From Panicum virgatum (lineage: Eukaryota > Streptophyta > Magnoliopsida > Poales > Poaceae), in contig NC_053149.1 in assembly GCF_016808335.1 (NCBI RefSeq), forward strand, positions 58,085,922 through 58,149,921: a stretch of DNA of 64,000 nucleotides, in the 5' to 3' direction. Below are positions 23,354 through 34,789 of the stretch, piece by piece (position 1 is the first letter of the stretch; each line of letters begins with the position of its first letter). A model generated the notes under the pieces. It was not told the origin of the DNA and searched no databases. It saw nothing but the letters and a program-made list of their open reading frames with translations. A program made the translations under genes and the position numbers.

Positions 23354-23619
23354 GGGATGTGTTTAGATCCGTAAAATAGTGGTAAAAAGAGTCACATCAA
23401 ACACTGTGGCACATTGTAGCATTTTTCGTTTGTTTGTGGTAATTGTTGTCCTACCATGACCTAACTAGGCTCAAAAGATTCGTCTCATCGTGTACATCAA
23501 AACTATGTAATTAGTTTTTTTATTTATCTACATTTAATGCTCCATGCATGAGATAAAAGATTTGATGTGATAGGTGAATAGTGAAATTTGGAGAGAGAAA
23601 TTTTGGAAGTGAACACAGT
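23354..23619. mobile_element. Tourist-like MITE (edges approximate)
   Basis: Left GGATGTGTTTAGATCC and right GTGAACACAGTC in loose inverted arrangement. The interior shares GATTCGTCTCAT and ATTTAATGCTCCATGCATG with the elements at 23802 and 24170. No clear target duplication. Confidence 0.45.
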
Positions 23620-23686
23620 CATGTAGTAGTAAGTCGATCTCAAGCTTTTAAGTTGACTGAAGGAAGACCCGAAAGGCAAAAGTAAC

Positions 23687-23796
23687 CTAGACATAAAAAG
23701 GCAGGGCAGGTACTGAAAGGTGATAGGATGAAGAGTTTTTTCTAGACATAAAAAGGCAGGGCAGGTACTGAAAGGTGATAGGATGAAGAGTTTTTT
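23687..23796 (+). repeat. 55-bp direct tandem duplication
   Basis: CTAGACATAAAAAGGCAGGG starts at 23687 and again at 23742. The two 55-bp copies are identical by eye, indicating a recent duplication. It lies immediately left of the MITE at 23802. Confidence 0.9.
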
Positions 23797-23801
23797 ATTT
23801 A

Positions 23802-24150
23802 GGCCTTGTTTAGATCACTTTGTATTTTAGATTTTTGAATTTTTGGAAGAAAATCTTCAATATTTGAAGTATTAAATATAGACTAATCACAAAATTAATT
23901 ACAGATCTCGTCAGTAAACTACGAGACAAATCTAATGAGCCTAATTAATCCATTATTAGAGCATGTTTATTGTAGTATTACTGTAGCAATTTAATGTCTA
24001 ATCACATCCTAATTAGACTCATTAGATTCGTCTCGCGATTTACAGTCCATTTATGTAATGCGATTTATTTTTCGACTACATTTAATACACCATGCAAGCG
24101 ATTTACAAAAAATTTGTATTTTGGCTTTATAGATCTAAACAGGGCGGGTC
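23802..24150. mobile_element. Tourist-like (PIF/Harbinger) MITE
   Basis: Left end GGCCTTGTTTAGATCAC, right end GATCTAAACAGGGCGGGTC, TTA at 23799-23801 and 24151-24153. The interior has TCTAATGAGCCTAATTAATCC and the inverted GATTCGTCTCGCGATTTAC. Non-coding. Confidence 0.75.
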
Positions 24151-24169
24151 TTAAAAGATGACAACAAGG

Positions 24170-24508
24170 GCAGGCTTTGTTTAGATGCAAAAAGTTTACT
24201 TCGTAAATATCACGTTGAATATTTCAGCATATATTTGAAGTATTAAATGTGAACTAATTACAAAATAAATTATAGATTTCGTCTGTAAACAATGAGACGA
24301 ATTTATTAAATCTAATTAATCTATCATTAGAGCATGTATACTGTAGTAATTTAGTGTCTAGTCATGGTCTTATTAGGCTTATTAGATTCGTCTCGTGATT
24401 TACAAGGTAACTATGTAATTAGTTTTTTTCTAGATTTAGTGTTCCATGCATGTGCCGATATATTCGATGTGATGGTATAAAATTTTTAAAAGGAAACTAA
24501 ACAAATTA
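24170..24508. mobile_element. Tourist-like MITE (edges approximate)
   Basis: GGCTTTGTTTAGATGCAAAAAG at the left and AAGGAAACTAAACAAATT at the right form loose inverted ends. The interior closely follows that of the MITE at 23802 (TCTAATTAATCTATCATTAGAGCATG). Same family, different copy. Confidence 0.6.
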
Positions 24509-24576
24509 TGACCGCGAGATGGAGACGAAAAAACACAACATATACAGAGTCCGTCAGCTCAGAGTTTTTATCATTA

Positions 24577-27500
24577 CGAGTACTTTGCGCGCGCCTTGGC
24601 GCGCCTGTGTTTCTTTTTTAATAGGAAGTAAGCAAATATTAGGAGCATTTATGTCTAATAAGTTGCTTAATCTGCAGTAGTATGAACCCTTATAGAGATC
24701 CACATATACACACACACATACAACGGTATGAAAGTTAGCATTCATTCCTTACCCCTACAAATCCTTAGTTATGAACTAATTGTGTTACAAAGATGATGGA
24801 GTCTGCTCGTACCGCTGTGAAGAATGCACTGGATATGTTGTGCATATAATTTAGTTTTGTAAATGTGGGATGTGGGTTGTTAATTCAGCTGATGTTTATG
24901 AAGTAGGAATCTGAATAGGTAATTAGTTTTCATTTGCATAAATACGTACACAGTCTAATTGGTAATCTTAAGATGATATTGAGCACCAAGGATTTTGTGG
25001 TTATCCTCTGTATCTAAATCGCTTAAAATACATTTGAGATATATTGCTTAAAGTACATTTGACTTGCCTGCAATCGTAACCTCGATTCCCATGCGCATTA
25101 TCACCAAAATACAGTGGAAGTAATTAGCACCTTCTTCACCTGAAATAGCAATGAAAAACCATAAATTAAATTTGGGGGGGGGATTAGATTTTGCAAACGA
25201 TGAATGTAACGCGGATGCAAAGAATCGAAGCATGTATGCACTGTAGTAACATGGATTGGGAGGCAGACATGGCAGAAAGAAGGTGAATAAGCAGAAATTA
25301 TTAGTAGGAAGCAGAAGAGTTGCGGTCCCTTGTAGAAGGAATGTATCACACAAAGCATGTATCACACAAAGCAATCGAAGTGTACAGAAAAGCAAATCTG
25401 GACGGACTCAACCCGACTATATGCACAGCTATGAATGAAGCTAAAAAAGAAGAGGAACTGAACGGAAGTTGGTAATCCTCTGGAAGAAAGAAAACACATG
25501 GGAAGGGAGAGTGAGCCATTACGCATGTGTGCTTCCTTTATTCAGGCGCACATGTTGGCCATCTCTTACTTTGGATTAGGCTCAAATCCATCTTTTTGGA
25601 AGAAAATAGAGCAACATAACAACTATGCCAAAATAGAAAGCGTTGCAGGGAGACAGCACTGAACTCCTAAAAAACAGAGCTGGTCATGATGCAAATACAA
25701 CATAATGCATACCTGAAGTCTTATGTGTAATTTCCTCCCCGTTAACTAAGGCAGTACAGTCATGATGTTTCCAAATAAGGCATTGATTAGGCATCGTAGA
25801 TCAAATGTCAAGAAGTAAAGCCTTAACTCAAAACAATGAGAGGAACGCAGGATATGCACTTCTAGATTGCTAATTTAAGAACCTTGTGCTTGCAGGAATA
25901 TTGATTGTAGCAGTGGTATAAAGTGAACCATATGCCTAAGAATCCCAACAACATTTCGTAAAAAGTGACTGAGGTTAGTAATCCAAATACTTAAAGGAGG
26001 CAACAATGAAATTATGAAACTTTGTAGGGAAATAATTATGTTCCAGAAATAATATCTATTCTCAGAAATATACAGCAGCTAGCTTGAAACAGGTTCGTAT
26101 CATATCCAAAGAGTAGTTCCATCGGTCGTTTCCATGTTTATGATTTATTTTTGGTTGGGACTTGTCGATAGAATTTAATATCTTCATGGAGTTGAACAAG
26201 AAACTATGCCAATTTATGGAATGGATCTGCAGAATTTATTTGGGGATGTGCCTCACCTTTTCAAATATTGCAACCACATAACAGTGAAGTGAATAATCTT
26301 ATGTATCCGTGTAAAGAGTCGCCAATTTTATAGCTACATAAAAGACCCTTAATTGTTTTTTTTGGCCTTCATTTTAGTTAGCTTTAGCAATCACTGGAAA
26401 AGGCTAGGTATTATGACAATATGTTGGAACATCATCTTTATTTGAGCTAAAATTCTATTCTTTGACACCTTCTCTTCTTGGTCAGTTATCCAAAAATTTA
26501 AAGGAAAATATTATGATATACAAAAAAAAAGTAAAGTGAATAATATAAATTAACTGTTCTATTCAAAAGTAGTCTGGAATACATAGCGTAAAAGAGACAA
26601 TGTAGGTTTAGACATGGCTGGATCTTTTTTGTAGCTTTTTTTTCTGAATGGAAACCTGAAACATCATCCTGTTGCATAACAACGTTGCTAAAGATTAACA
26701 ATATAAAAAAATCGAGATGTATACATGGCCTTGAACTAATACAAAAAAAAAGAAACTCAGAAACTGTGTAGTAATATAGCAATCGAGTCCCATATACAAA
26801 TGTTTGGGTGCTTAGCAGGGTGTAGTGTAACCTCACTGAAATATGGATTGCAACCTCAATATTCCAAAGCAAGTAAATAGATGTTTAAAATAAATCTTGC
26901 GGATCTGCCTTTAGCATATTCATGCTGGTGTTACAACATAATTAATGCTGGAGCAATACCTCTGTTCAAATTCGAAACGCTAGAGCATAGCAAAAACCGA
27001 TTAGAACATGTACCATAAACTAAGTGCTGGGGGGGTCTTTTTCGACTTCTCAAATAAGTAGATACATAATGTTTATTCTTTTTCAATTACAGGTCTAGCA
27101 TATTTTTTGTTACCTTGTGGTTAAATCCCAGGTATTGTTCTCTAGATATGAAAATTCAGGTGACATTGCAACACCTTGATCTGCACATTATACATACACA
27201 AATCAACAACTCCCATATTGTGTAATGGGAACAAGAAAGGTCCAAATACAAAAGAGAAAAGGCATCTTACTTTATCTTGTTGGCACAAATTTAGGTCCTG
27301 TAAAGAAGCAAGGAACAAGAAGATAAATTTCATAAATCCCTTGTGTCTTGAAGGTAAAGAAGTAAATGAAGATGCCTTAATATATTAAAATGAATATTGC
27401 CATCTGAGCAGAAGCCTATCTTCAATATGGTGCCCTGCAAAATTAAAGATTTGAAATTTTATGTGATAGGAAACCAAAACAACTACTATTCTTTCTAAGA

Positions 27501-29994
27501 ATACAGCCAGTTTAGCTAGTTATGCTGCACATTTAACTCATGCTAACTCCACTGAACAATTGGTTTTAAATTTGAGACTTATTGACTTTGAAGAATTCTA
27601 TGCAACCATGGACTGGCAACAGGCTGTACAAGCTTTAGATCACAACAGGAAAAGTATGTACAAACTTTAATGCAAGCTTCTAAACCATTTTTTGACAGAA
27701 GCATAGGTGTTTCTGCCATACCCTAGAGTCGTTCCAAGTTGACTCTGTTCTAAACTAAACTAGAGAGCATATAACAAATAATAATCTGTAACTACTGCAA
27801 AAGTAATGAAACTATGAGAGGTGGAAACTTATCGACTTTACCATCTGTTGTAAGAAGGACAAAGTGCGCCAACTTCACAAGTTTCCAGGGGTAGTTATAT
27901 TCCGATAGCCCATATCAAAAAGGAAAATCTGCCGTGAACCTGCACCAAAATGAAAAATAATGAGTCTGCACTCGAAAACTATTTTTTTTACCTGAAACTT
28001 GTTTAAACTAATTTGGAGAAGGAAACAGTAGTGCTACTAATAAACAAAGGGTTAACAGAGGTTATCATGCATAAGTTGATGATTGATCAATTAAACACAG
28101 CAAATAGACTTACAAGCAAGTAGAACCACATTAAATAAAAATGAACCACATTCTGATCATAATGCAAGGACATGAAAGGTAAATTGAACCAAGCAACTTG
28201 CTGAAAAACATTCATGCAGAAAAGAATTTACTTAGCACAACACAAAAAAGAAAGCTATAGCTAGGAACTGAACAAATGCAAAAACTTAAATTGCAGTCAT
28301 AATCTGGCAATACAAATTCACTAGCATGATAAGATACAGATAAGGAGCGTAACAAAAATTTACCAGAAATTGTTGACAACAGGAGCTATTTATTTTAGCC
28401 TTAGCAAGACAAATTGAACAAATAAAGATCTACAAATATACACATAGTTTGTAGACATGAAACTTTTACAGTGAACTATAAATGCATAAAGTGAGCTACC
28501 ATATAAATTTCATATTTTGTGGACAAACAAAGCAGCAGAAAAAAAATTAAACAATCTTGAACCTAAATTGTTTATATTGGTTGGCAATCTACCAATGTCA
28601 CCACCACCAGGTGTTTGCCATGAGAAACAAAATTAAAGCTTTCTCAAAATATGATTCTTTTACCTTTCTATTTAATTAGAAGCTAAACAACATGGCATAG
28701 AATGTAACCTCACCTTGTATTTAGCCAATGGAACAAATAGAAGCATGTACAAATCTACTAAAAGCATATCGACACAAATTTGTAGTCTTGAAAGGATGCG
28801 ACACATATATATAGTATGGTTCGACCTACCTCATCGCCACTGTGAAACTTGTGCCCATAAACCTATAAAGCATTTCACATAATAGTTACCAAACACATTT
28901 CTCCAATAAGAATGTACTAAGAAGCATTCATATGTATAAAGAGAAGGCTCAGAATACTTTGATTTTTTTTTTACTCTGCAAAGTCTCAATTTAGCCTATG
29001 GTGTTAAGTTGAATTCCAAACTGAAATTCCTGCATCTTGCCCACAGATATAGTGGGACCAAATGTCCAGGCAAATTTATTCACTAAACCATGAAAAAGCT
29101 ATATTTGTTTTTCAAAATTGCTTTACCAACCATATTGTATCAGTGGGCCAGCAAAGAACAACGCAACTGTGGGATCAAGGAGAGCGCTGGTGAGCATCAT
29201 CTCCACCATACTGTACAAATCATTTTGATCTTGTACATGCACTCAGCCACTCATGGTTGGGAGAACCCACGAGCGTTGCGCACGGGGACGGCCATCGAAC
29301 GGCACGCCCGGGAAACAACAGAGCAATCAATGGGAACGAAGGTCACAGGAAAGACGCGGGTAGGCGGGGGCGGCGCCAGCGGCAGCAATAGATGAGGAAG
29401 GAGACACCTGAGCCCCGGTGGGAGGGGAGCAGAGCGGCGCCTCACGCGCCGGCAACAGCGGCGGTGGCGGAGCGACGGCCCTGGCGTACACAGGTAGCGA
29501 CGACGGCGCCACCGAGGCCGGCGGCTGCTCGATGCTTGCCACCACCATATCCCTGCGCCGCTCCCCGCTAAACGAAGTGAGCGCGGAGCCGTCCGAGCAA
29601 CCGCCGCCGCGGGCTTCCCCAGCGAGAGGCGGCGGGATCGGGGATGGGGAGACGACGGCCGCCGGCGGCGGCAGTGCGGGGGCGGAGAGCGCGCGGGCGC
29701 AGGAGGAAGGAGATGTGGTGGGGAGGGCGCGGGGGAGGCGGAGACGGCGGCGCCAGGGAGGGGCGCGGGGCAGGCGGAGAAGGCGGCGCCGGGGAGGGGC
29801 GCGGAGAGGAGCGGGGACGGGACGCAGAGGAAAGGAGGCGTCGGGAAGAAGATGGATGTGGAGATATTTACTGGAACAGTGATGTGTGGGTGGAGTAAAC
29901 GTGAACCGTAGATTTACCATCGGACGCTGTAATTTTTTTTCACTGACGTGGCTACGCTCAGGTCGCACGGAGCGGCGCGCAAGTAATATATAGA
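24577..29994 (-). mobile_element. Candidate Helitron with exon-like segments
   Basis: On the minus strand the segment begins TCTATATATTACTTGCGCGCC at 29994. It ends with a hairpin GCGCGC-CAAG-GCGCGC (24104-style stem at 24589-24604), then 8 bases, then CTCG at 24577 followed by T. Helitrons begin TC and end in a hairpin plus CTRR before T; CTCG is one base off, and the base before the 5' TC is T rather than A. Inside are a GC-rich Pro/Ala-rich frame near the 5' end (29880-29330) and short exon-like blocks bounded by AG and GT on the minus strand (for example 28861-28829, 27940-27840, 25140-25060), which could be captured gene pieces. No helicase is seen. No protein identity could be assigned. 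Confidence 0.4.
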
Positions 29995-31105
29995 AATTCG
30001 ACTCATGTCATTTCATTTTTTTTCATTCCACAAACTAAAGGAAATGTTATTCTAAAATACAAAAAAAAAGATAATTCGTTATAAAGGTTATTTGTTAAAT
30101 CATTAGACGGCTCTTAGTGTAAACTTATTTTATTTGTGGATAAGTTTTTACTGTAGTTTAGTCAATATTATGAAAGTGGCATGTGCCAACGAAGGATTGC
30201 TGGAGGAGCTAATAAAATTCAGCTTCAACCAAGTTTTCGTGACCTGCGAAGAACTTCCAAATAAATAACGGTAATGCTAGTAAAATGACGTCCGGTACGG
30301 CGGACGGTTCCGTGGCCTAACTAATGAAATATCATGATGTCAAGCACTGCTTCCTTTCTACCTTATCCACTCGTTCTTCTCTCTTTCCCCGGCGACGCAC
30401 GGGCCTCCCCTATCCCGGCGGCAGCGCGCACTTCCTTCCACGGCGGCTCGCGGGCGGAGAGGCTCACGGGGTGGCAGGGTGCGGCGGAGCGACTCGCAGC
30501 GCTCAGGTGGAGCAGCGACGGCACGCGCGCGCAGGGCCGGGATCAGCAGAGCTCCGCGTGCGGCGCGTGGGAAGCACGCGGGCGGCGCAGGCTAACGGCG
30601 CGTGCAGTGGCGCAGTGGCGTCGGAGCCGAGCGCTAGCAGCGCCGAAAAAAAAAAGAGTTATCAATTTCCCTGGGATGTACAGTACCGGTAAAAATTCAG
30701 CGAATTTCACCTAGGCGGTACAAATGAACCCAATTGAGCCCATGGGCCGGATCAAAGACCTTACATTGTGAGCTTTGTGATCGATGGATTTCAGCCCATG
30801 AGTTCGCGTCGCCTAGACGCCTACGAGGGTCGTTACGATGGGGTCGAACAGCTAAAAAATACTAATCCGCAAAAAAGGCAGATAAGCCGCGCAAAAATAG
30901 CAAGTTCGGTAATACGTGATCCATGCGAAGCCGATCAACTGAAACTTAGATCTGCCGGCGGTCGTTTCGCTCGTCTCTGTTTCATGCCACTGCCTATTAA
31001 AGCCTGCCACCACCCCCAACAGCGAGATAGAAAGAGAGGCCGATCGTCCCCCAACAGCGAGATAGAAAGAGAGGCCGATCGTCGATCAAGACTTCAAGAG
31101 CGCCA
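29995..31105. other. Intergenic DNA upstream of the CLE gene
   Basis: AT-rich to about 30320, then a GC-rich block 30360-30650 with only overlapping low-complexity frames, then the CLE promoter region. A TATA-like TATTAAA lies at 30995-31001. A 35-bp tandem duplication (CAACAGCGAGATAGAAAGAG at 31017 and 31052) lies in the probable 5' leader. No other feature recognised. Confidence 0.5.
31017..31086 (+). repeat. 35-bp tandem duplication in the CLE 5' leader
   Basis: Two copies of CAACAGCGAGATAGAAAGAG plus GGCCGATCGT at 31017 and 31052, period 35, nearly identical. They lie between the TATA-like box (30995) and the start codon (31106). Confidence 0.85.
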
Positions 31106-31456
31106 ATGATGGAGCCTTCGCATTGCCTCTGTCTCCTTTTCCTGGCCTCCATCCTCTTGGCCTCATCGGCCGTCGTCACCGTGTCGGTGTCGCCGAAGGA
31201 GGCGACCACCCAGGAGAAGGCCTGGACGGCGAGGGCGCCGGCGGCGTTGCAGCCCGACGAGGCCTTCCTCGCCCACCTCTGCGAGCAGCAGCGCGGGGAG
31301 CACCTCCCGTCGTGCGAGCAGCTGCACGCCAGGCGCCGCAGCGGCGGCCACCACCTGCCGATGCCGCCCCCCAGCCGCGACGGCGAGGAGATCGACCCAC
31401 GCTACGGCGTGTCCAAGCGGCTCGTGCCGAGCGGGCCCAACAGGCTGCACAACTGA
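31106..31456 (+). CDS. CLE: CLE (CLAVATA3/ESR-related) signalling peptide precursor
   Basis: A single-exon frame of 116 codons. Residues 1-26 form a hydrophobic secretion signal (CLCLLFLASILLASSAVV). The middle is variable. The last residues, 95-116, carry EEIDPRYGVSKRLVPSGPNRLHN-type sequence, in which residues 105-116 (RLVPSGPNRLHN) are the CLE dodecapeptide. Family members are secreted, cleaved and hydroxyprolinated, then bind CLV1/BAM-type LRR receptor kinases to control meristem or vascular cell fate. Length and layout are typical of the CLE9/CLE10-like group (RLVPSGPNPLHN). Position 9 is Arg (AGG) instead of the near-invariant Pro. The start is the first of two adjacent ATGs; the second at 31109 is equally plausible. 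A TATA-like box is 105 bp upstream. Confidence 0.9.
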   Translation: MMEPSHCLCLLFLASILLASSAVVTVSVSPKEATTQEKAWTARAPAALQPDEAFLAHLCEQQRGEHLPSCEQLHARRRSGGHHLPMPPPSRDGEEIDPRYGVSKRLVPSGPNRLHN

Positions 31457-31845
31457 TCGTAGAAGGGGCGCGCGCGGCCGTTAGTTTTTCTTGCTAGCTG
31501 CATCTCGTATCGTTTTTTCTTTCTCCAGAGGATTCTTGCATCGCTAGCTTTCTTAATCATCACTTGGAAAGGGTTGATAATGGAGGATGAGGCACCTATG
31601 CAACATACTCGGATCTTCATTATATTACAGTTAGATCCAATCTTAGTACTAGCATGCACTCTCATTTTGTTGATAATTAAGAGGGGTAGATTGGCTGCTT
31701 TCTTTTGCAGTGAATGACTGAATGTACCTTGTATTACTTATATACTCCCTCCCTCCATCCCAAATTATTAATTATGTATTTAGAAAAGCAAAACCACTAA
31801 TAATTTGGATTGGAATGGTGGTAGTATATAATACTAGTAGATTGC
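31457..31845. other. 3' flank of the CLE gene
   Basis: T-rich sequence likely to include the CLE 3' untranslated region; no precise polyadenylation site is claimed. TCCCTCCCTCCATCCCAAATTATTAATTATG at 31745-31775 looks like the end of a small Stowaway-type or other repeat, but no partner end was found. Confidence 0.35.
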
Positions 31846-32040
31846 ACCACTACAAAAAAAAGAATTTGTAGGTACGGTTGAAAAGATATTTGTAGAATGC
31901 GGTACTCGCTTTTGCTTTTCGCATGCAGAAATAGCTATTCATGGGAGCATTGTAGGGATAGGTTGTGGCCTAACCTGCCCCTAGAAAATAAAATTAAAAT
32001 TAAAAAATTGAGAATATAACAAGAAAAAAGAAAAATTGTC
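31846..32040 (+). mobile_element. One end of a CACTA-type element
   Basis: CACTACAAAAAAAAGAATTTG at about 31847 followed by GTAGGTACGG is the standard CACTA (En/Spm) terminus with a subterminal motif. No inverted partner end was found nearby, so this is a solo or truncated end. Confidence 0.5.
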
Positions 32041-32266
32041 TTAGCCAACCGGCCACCACCACAATTCCCTATAATATGGAGATACAAACGGGAATTCCCT
32101 TTCTTCCGGTCGACGATGCGAAACGCGCATCTAGTTTAGCCCCACCATCCCAATGTTTCAGCGGGCTGATTCCATGATTCGCTAGCCTCCCTCCTTCTTT
32201 CTCTCTCTTCCTTTTTCCATCAAAATCTTGCATACTTGTCATGTGCCAGTTCGCCATGTCAAACTT

Positions 32267-32625
32267 GGATTGAGATCCTCTGCAGTACTTTGAAAGTACT
32301 GCAGAGAGAGGTGAAAGGGGTGATAGCCCCGCGATCTGGAATGGATGGATGCAGCGGCAGATGCACAGGGGGGCTGGGGGGCTCCAGCCCCCCTAAAGCA
32401 AATAATTACACTTAAAATACTGTAGCAAAAACATTAATTTATCATTAAAAATCCATCTCAATCTCTAACTCCATTGATTCAGCCCCCCCTAATCCCCAAT
32501 CCTACCTCCGCCACTGGATGGATGGGATCGCATGCTACAGTGGAATGAAAGTACTACGTCGAAACACTGTAGCACAAGACTCATTTTTACTGTTCTGATT
32601 TGAGTACTGCAGAGGATCCGGTTCC
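32267..32625. mobile_element. Mutator-like MITE with a nested hAT MITE
   Basis: 9-bp duplication GTCAAACTT at 32258-32266 and 32626-32634. Inverted ends share GATCCTCTGCAGTACT (32274-32289) and AGTACTGCAGAGGATC (32603-32618). The 9-bp duplication fits Mutator-like elements. Without the insert at 32352-32516 it is about 186 bp and non-coding. Confidence 0.8.
32352..32516. mobile_element. 165-bp hAT MITE
   Basis: Perfect 8-bp duplication GATGGATG at 32344-32351 and 32517-32524. Ends CAGCGGCAGATGCAC and CTACCTCCGCCACTG. Contains GGGGGGCTCCAGCCCCCC near the left and CAGCCCCCCCTAATCCCC near the right. No coding capacity. Confidence 0.8.
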
Positions 32626-32634
32626 GTCAAACTT

Positions 32635-33651
32635 CTATTGGGCCGACTCGTGTGCGGGCGAGGTGAAGCACCACCTGCCCTTTTTTCCTTTTTCTTTTAT
32701 TTAGTTCATTCTGTAACACTTGTTCATAATTTCTTTATCTTCCCTAAGTTTTGCTCCAACTTTTTTATTTTACGAATTTTCTTCATAATATTTTGACCTT
32801 TCATTCAAGTTTTTTATTACCTTTTGCTTTCCACTATTTTATTCAATATTTGTAGACTACAACTTTTCATTTTTTTGAATGTTATTCACAATGTTTTATT
32901 GCTAAATCTTTTTCAAATGTTTGTTTCATTTCTTTTCTAATTTTCCCAAACTTTTTGTTTCAAATTCTTGTCACAAATGTTTATTTCCAAAAGTTTTTGC
33001 CTAGGTATTTTTGTGTCCTTTTTTTGACAAAGTTTTTTGTGTTTAATTCATTCCTTGAACTTTTGCTCTCCCGCAAATTTTGATTGCATTTTTTGTCCAA
33101 AATATGTTCTTGAAATTTTTGTTTCTTAATTTTTACTCTAATTTTTTTTTCTATTTTTGATGCTCTAAATCTTTCTTGGACAAAAATACTTTTGCGTTCT
33201 CACTTTTTATTATATAAATTTATTTATAATTTTGCATTATATAGTTTTGTACTTCTATATTTTTATCAAATGGATTAACCGTGGAAACATAATTGGGTAA
33301 GGTTAGCAAGCGTGGTTGGGTGGGGTTTGGATCGAACCAGATGAATCCATGCACAATGTATGTAGAATCGCTGGTGTGGGAAAGCCTAAAAGAGAATGGG
33401 CAGAGGACCATCATCATCATTTGCACGAAAACGGAAGCCGATGCTAGTCCTGTCGAAGAATCGACTGTACGATGCTTCTAGACAGAGCCGGACTCCTGGG
33501 CTCCTGCCTGCTACGTGACCGAGAAGGCCGAGCACGTGTGGCTCGCAGCTAGTTGCTGATTTAGTTTATGACGTGAAAAAATTAGTCTATTTTTATAGCA
33601 TTAGTGTGTATTTTAATTGTTGTTGTAGGTACACTTCATCAGTGCACGGTT
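32635..33651. other. T-rich unassigned DNA
   Basis: Long stretch dominated by TTTTTG/CTTTT/ATTTTT on the plus strand (32680-33260) with no ORF of note; then mixed sequence to 33651. No repeat ends identified. Confidence 0.5.
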
Positions 33652-33659
33652 ATTGCAAG

Positions 33660-34781
33660 TAGCCCTGCAAATGGGCCCAAAATAAAACCATATCTACATC
33701 AATTCATTCTCATAAGAGAAACCAATATTATCCACACCACTTCAAACCACCACCACCACAAACCAATCCAACACAAATATTTCAGCTTATGATGTAATAG
33801 ACTATTAGCCAAACTATGGTTACAACCCAATAAGAACCCATTTTTTTAAAAAAAATTATAGTGTAGATTTTGCCACACCGTTTTGCACAGAGTAGCTGTT
33901 ATTTATACCGAGTCATCTCCAACAAATTTCAGTCAATTTCGATAAAATTTTATAGTGTGAACGCGGGGTTTTATTTCTAGGGTCCGGTTCTTGACGTGGG
34001 ACCCATGTATAATTCTAGTCACGTTGCTTTGCACAGAGTACTCCTAATCATACTGAGTCATCTCCAACAAGTTTTAGTCAATTTCGATAAAATTTTATAG
34101 TGTGAACACGAGGTTTTATTTCTAGGGTCCGGCTCTTGATATGGGACCCACGTGTAATTCTAGTTATATTGCTTTGCACAGAGTAGCTCCTAGTCATACT
34201 GAGTCATCTCCAACAAATTTTAGTAAATTTTGATAAAATTTTATAGTGTGAACGCGAGGTTTTATTTCTAGGGTCCGGCTCTTGACGTGGGACGCACGTG
34301 TAATTCTAGTCATGCTGCTTTGCACAGAGTAGCTCCTAGTCATACTGAGTCATCTCCAATAAATTTCAGTCAATTTTGATAAAATCTTATAGTGTGAACG
34401 CGAGATTTTATTTCTAAGGTCCGACTCTTGACGTGGGACCCACGTGTAATTCTAGCCACACTGCTTTGCACAAAGTAGCTGCTAGTCATACTGAGCCATC
34501 TCCAATAAGTTTCAGTCAATTTTGTTAAAATTTTATAATGTGAACGCGATATTTTATTTCTAAGGTCCGGCTCTTACGGACCGACAATTATATATAATCA
34601 TACTGTTTTGCATAAAGAATCCATTTCATTCCACCCCAAGCCACTCCAATCTATATTTACATAGAATCCACCCCACCCCACCCCCATTAGCTAATACAAC
34701 CCATTTAAATTCACCCAAACAAAATTCATATCAAAACCCAATTCATTAAACCCATTTCAACCCAAACCATTAGCAGGGCTA
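33660..34781. mobile_element. hAT-like element containing a 146-bp tandem array
   Basis: Perfect 8-bp duplication ATTGCAAG at 33652-33659 and 34782-34789, directly outside inverted ends TAGCCCTGCAAATGGG and CCATTAGCAGGGCTA. Subterminal parts are rich in ACCCATT/CAATTCATT-type motifs. The middle consists of five tandem units (33885-34615). No transposase. The 8-bp duplication and short inverted ends fit hAT. Confidence 0.8.
33885..34615 (+). repeat. Tandem array, five units of about 146 bp
   Basis: Unit landmark GCACAGAGTA recurs at 33885, 34031, 34176, 34322 and 34468, with a degenerate sixth start at 34610: spacings 146, 145, 146, 146, 142. Each unit contains GAGTCATCTCCAA, AAAATTTTATAGTGTGAACG and GGTCCGGCTCTTGACGTGGGACCCACGTGTAATTC-like sequence. 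Copies differ by scattered substitutions. Confidence 0.9.
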
Positions 34782-34789
34782 ATTGCAAG

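Noticed and set aside
29327..29968. 213-codon Pro/Ala/Arg-rich frame as a gene
   Set aside because: Low-complexity GC-rich sequence open in several frames on both strands; no domain; kept only as part of the candidate Helitron.
30324..30714. GC-rich ORFs of about 125 codons as a gene
   Set aside because: Two overlapping frames of similar length, no recognisable motif or codon signature, no conserved start context.
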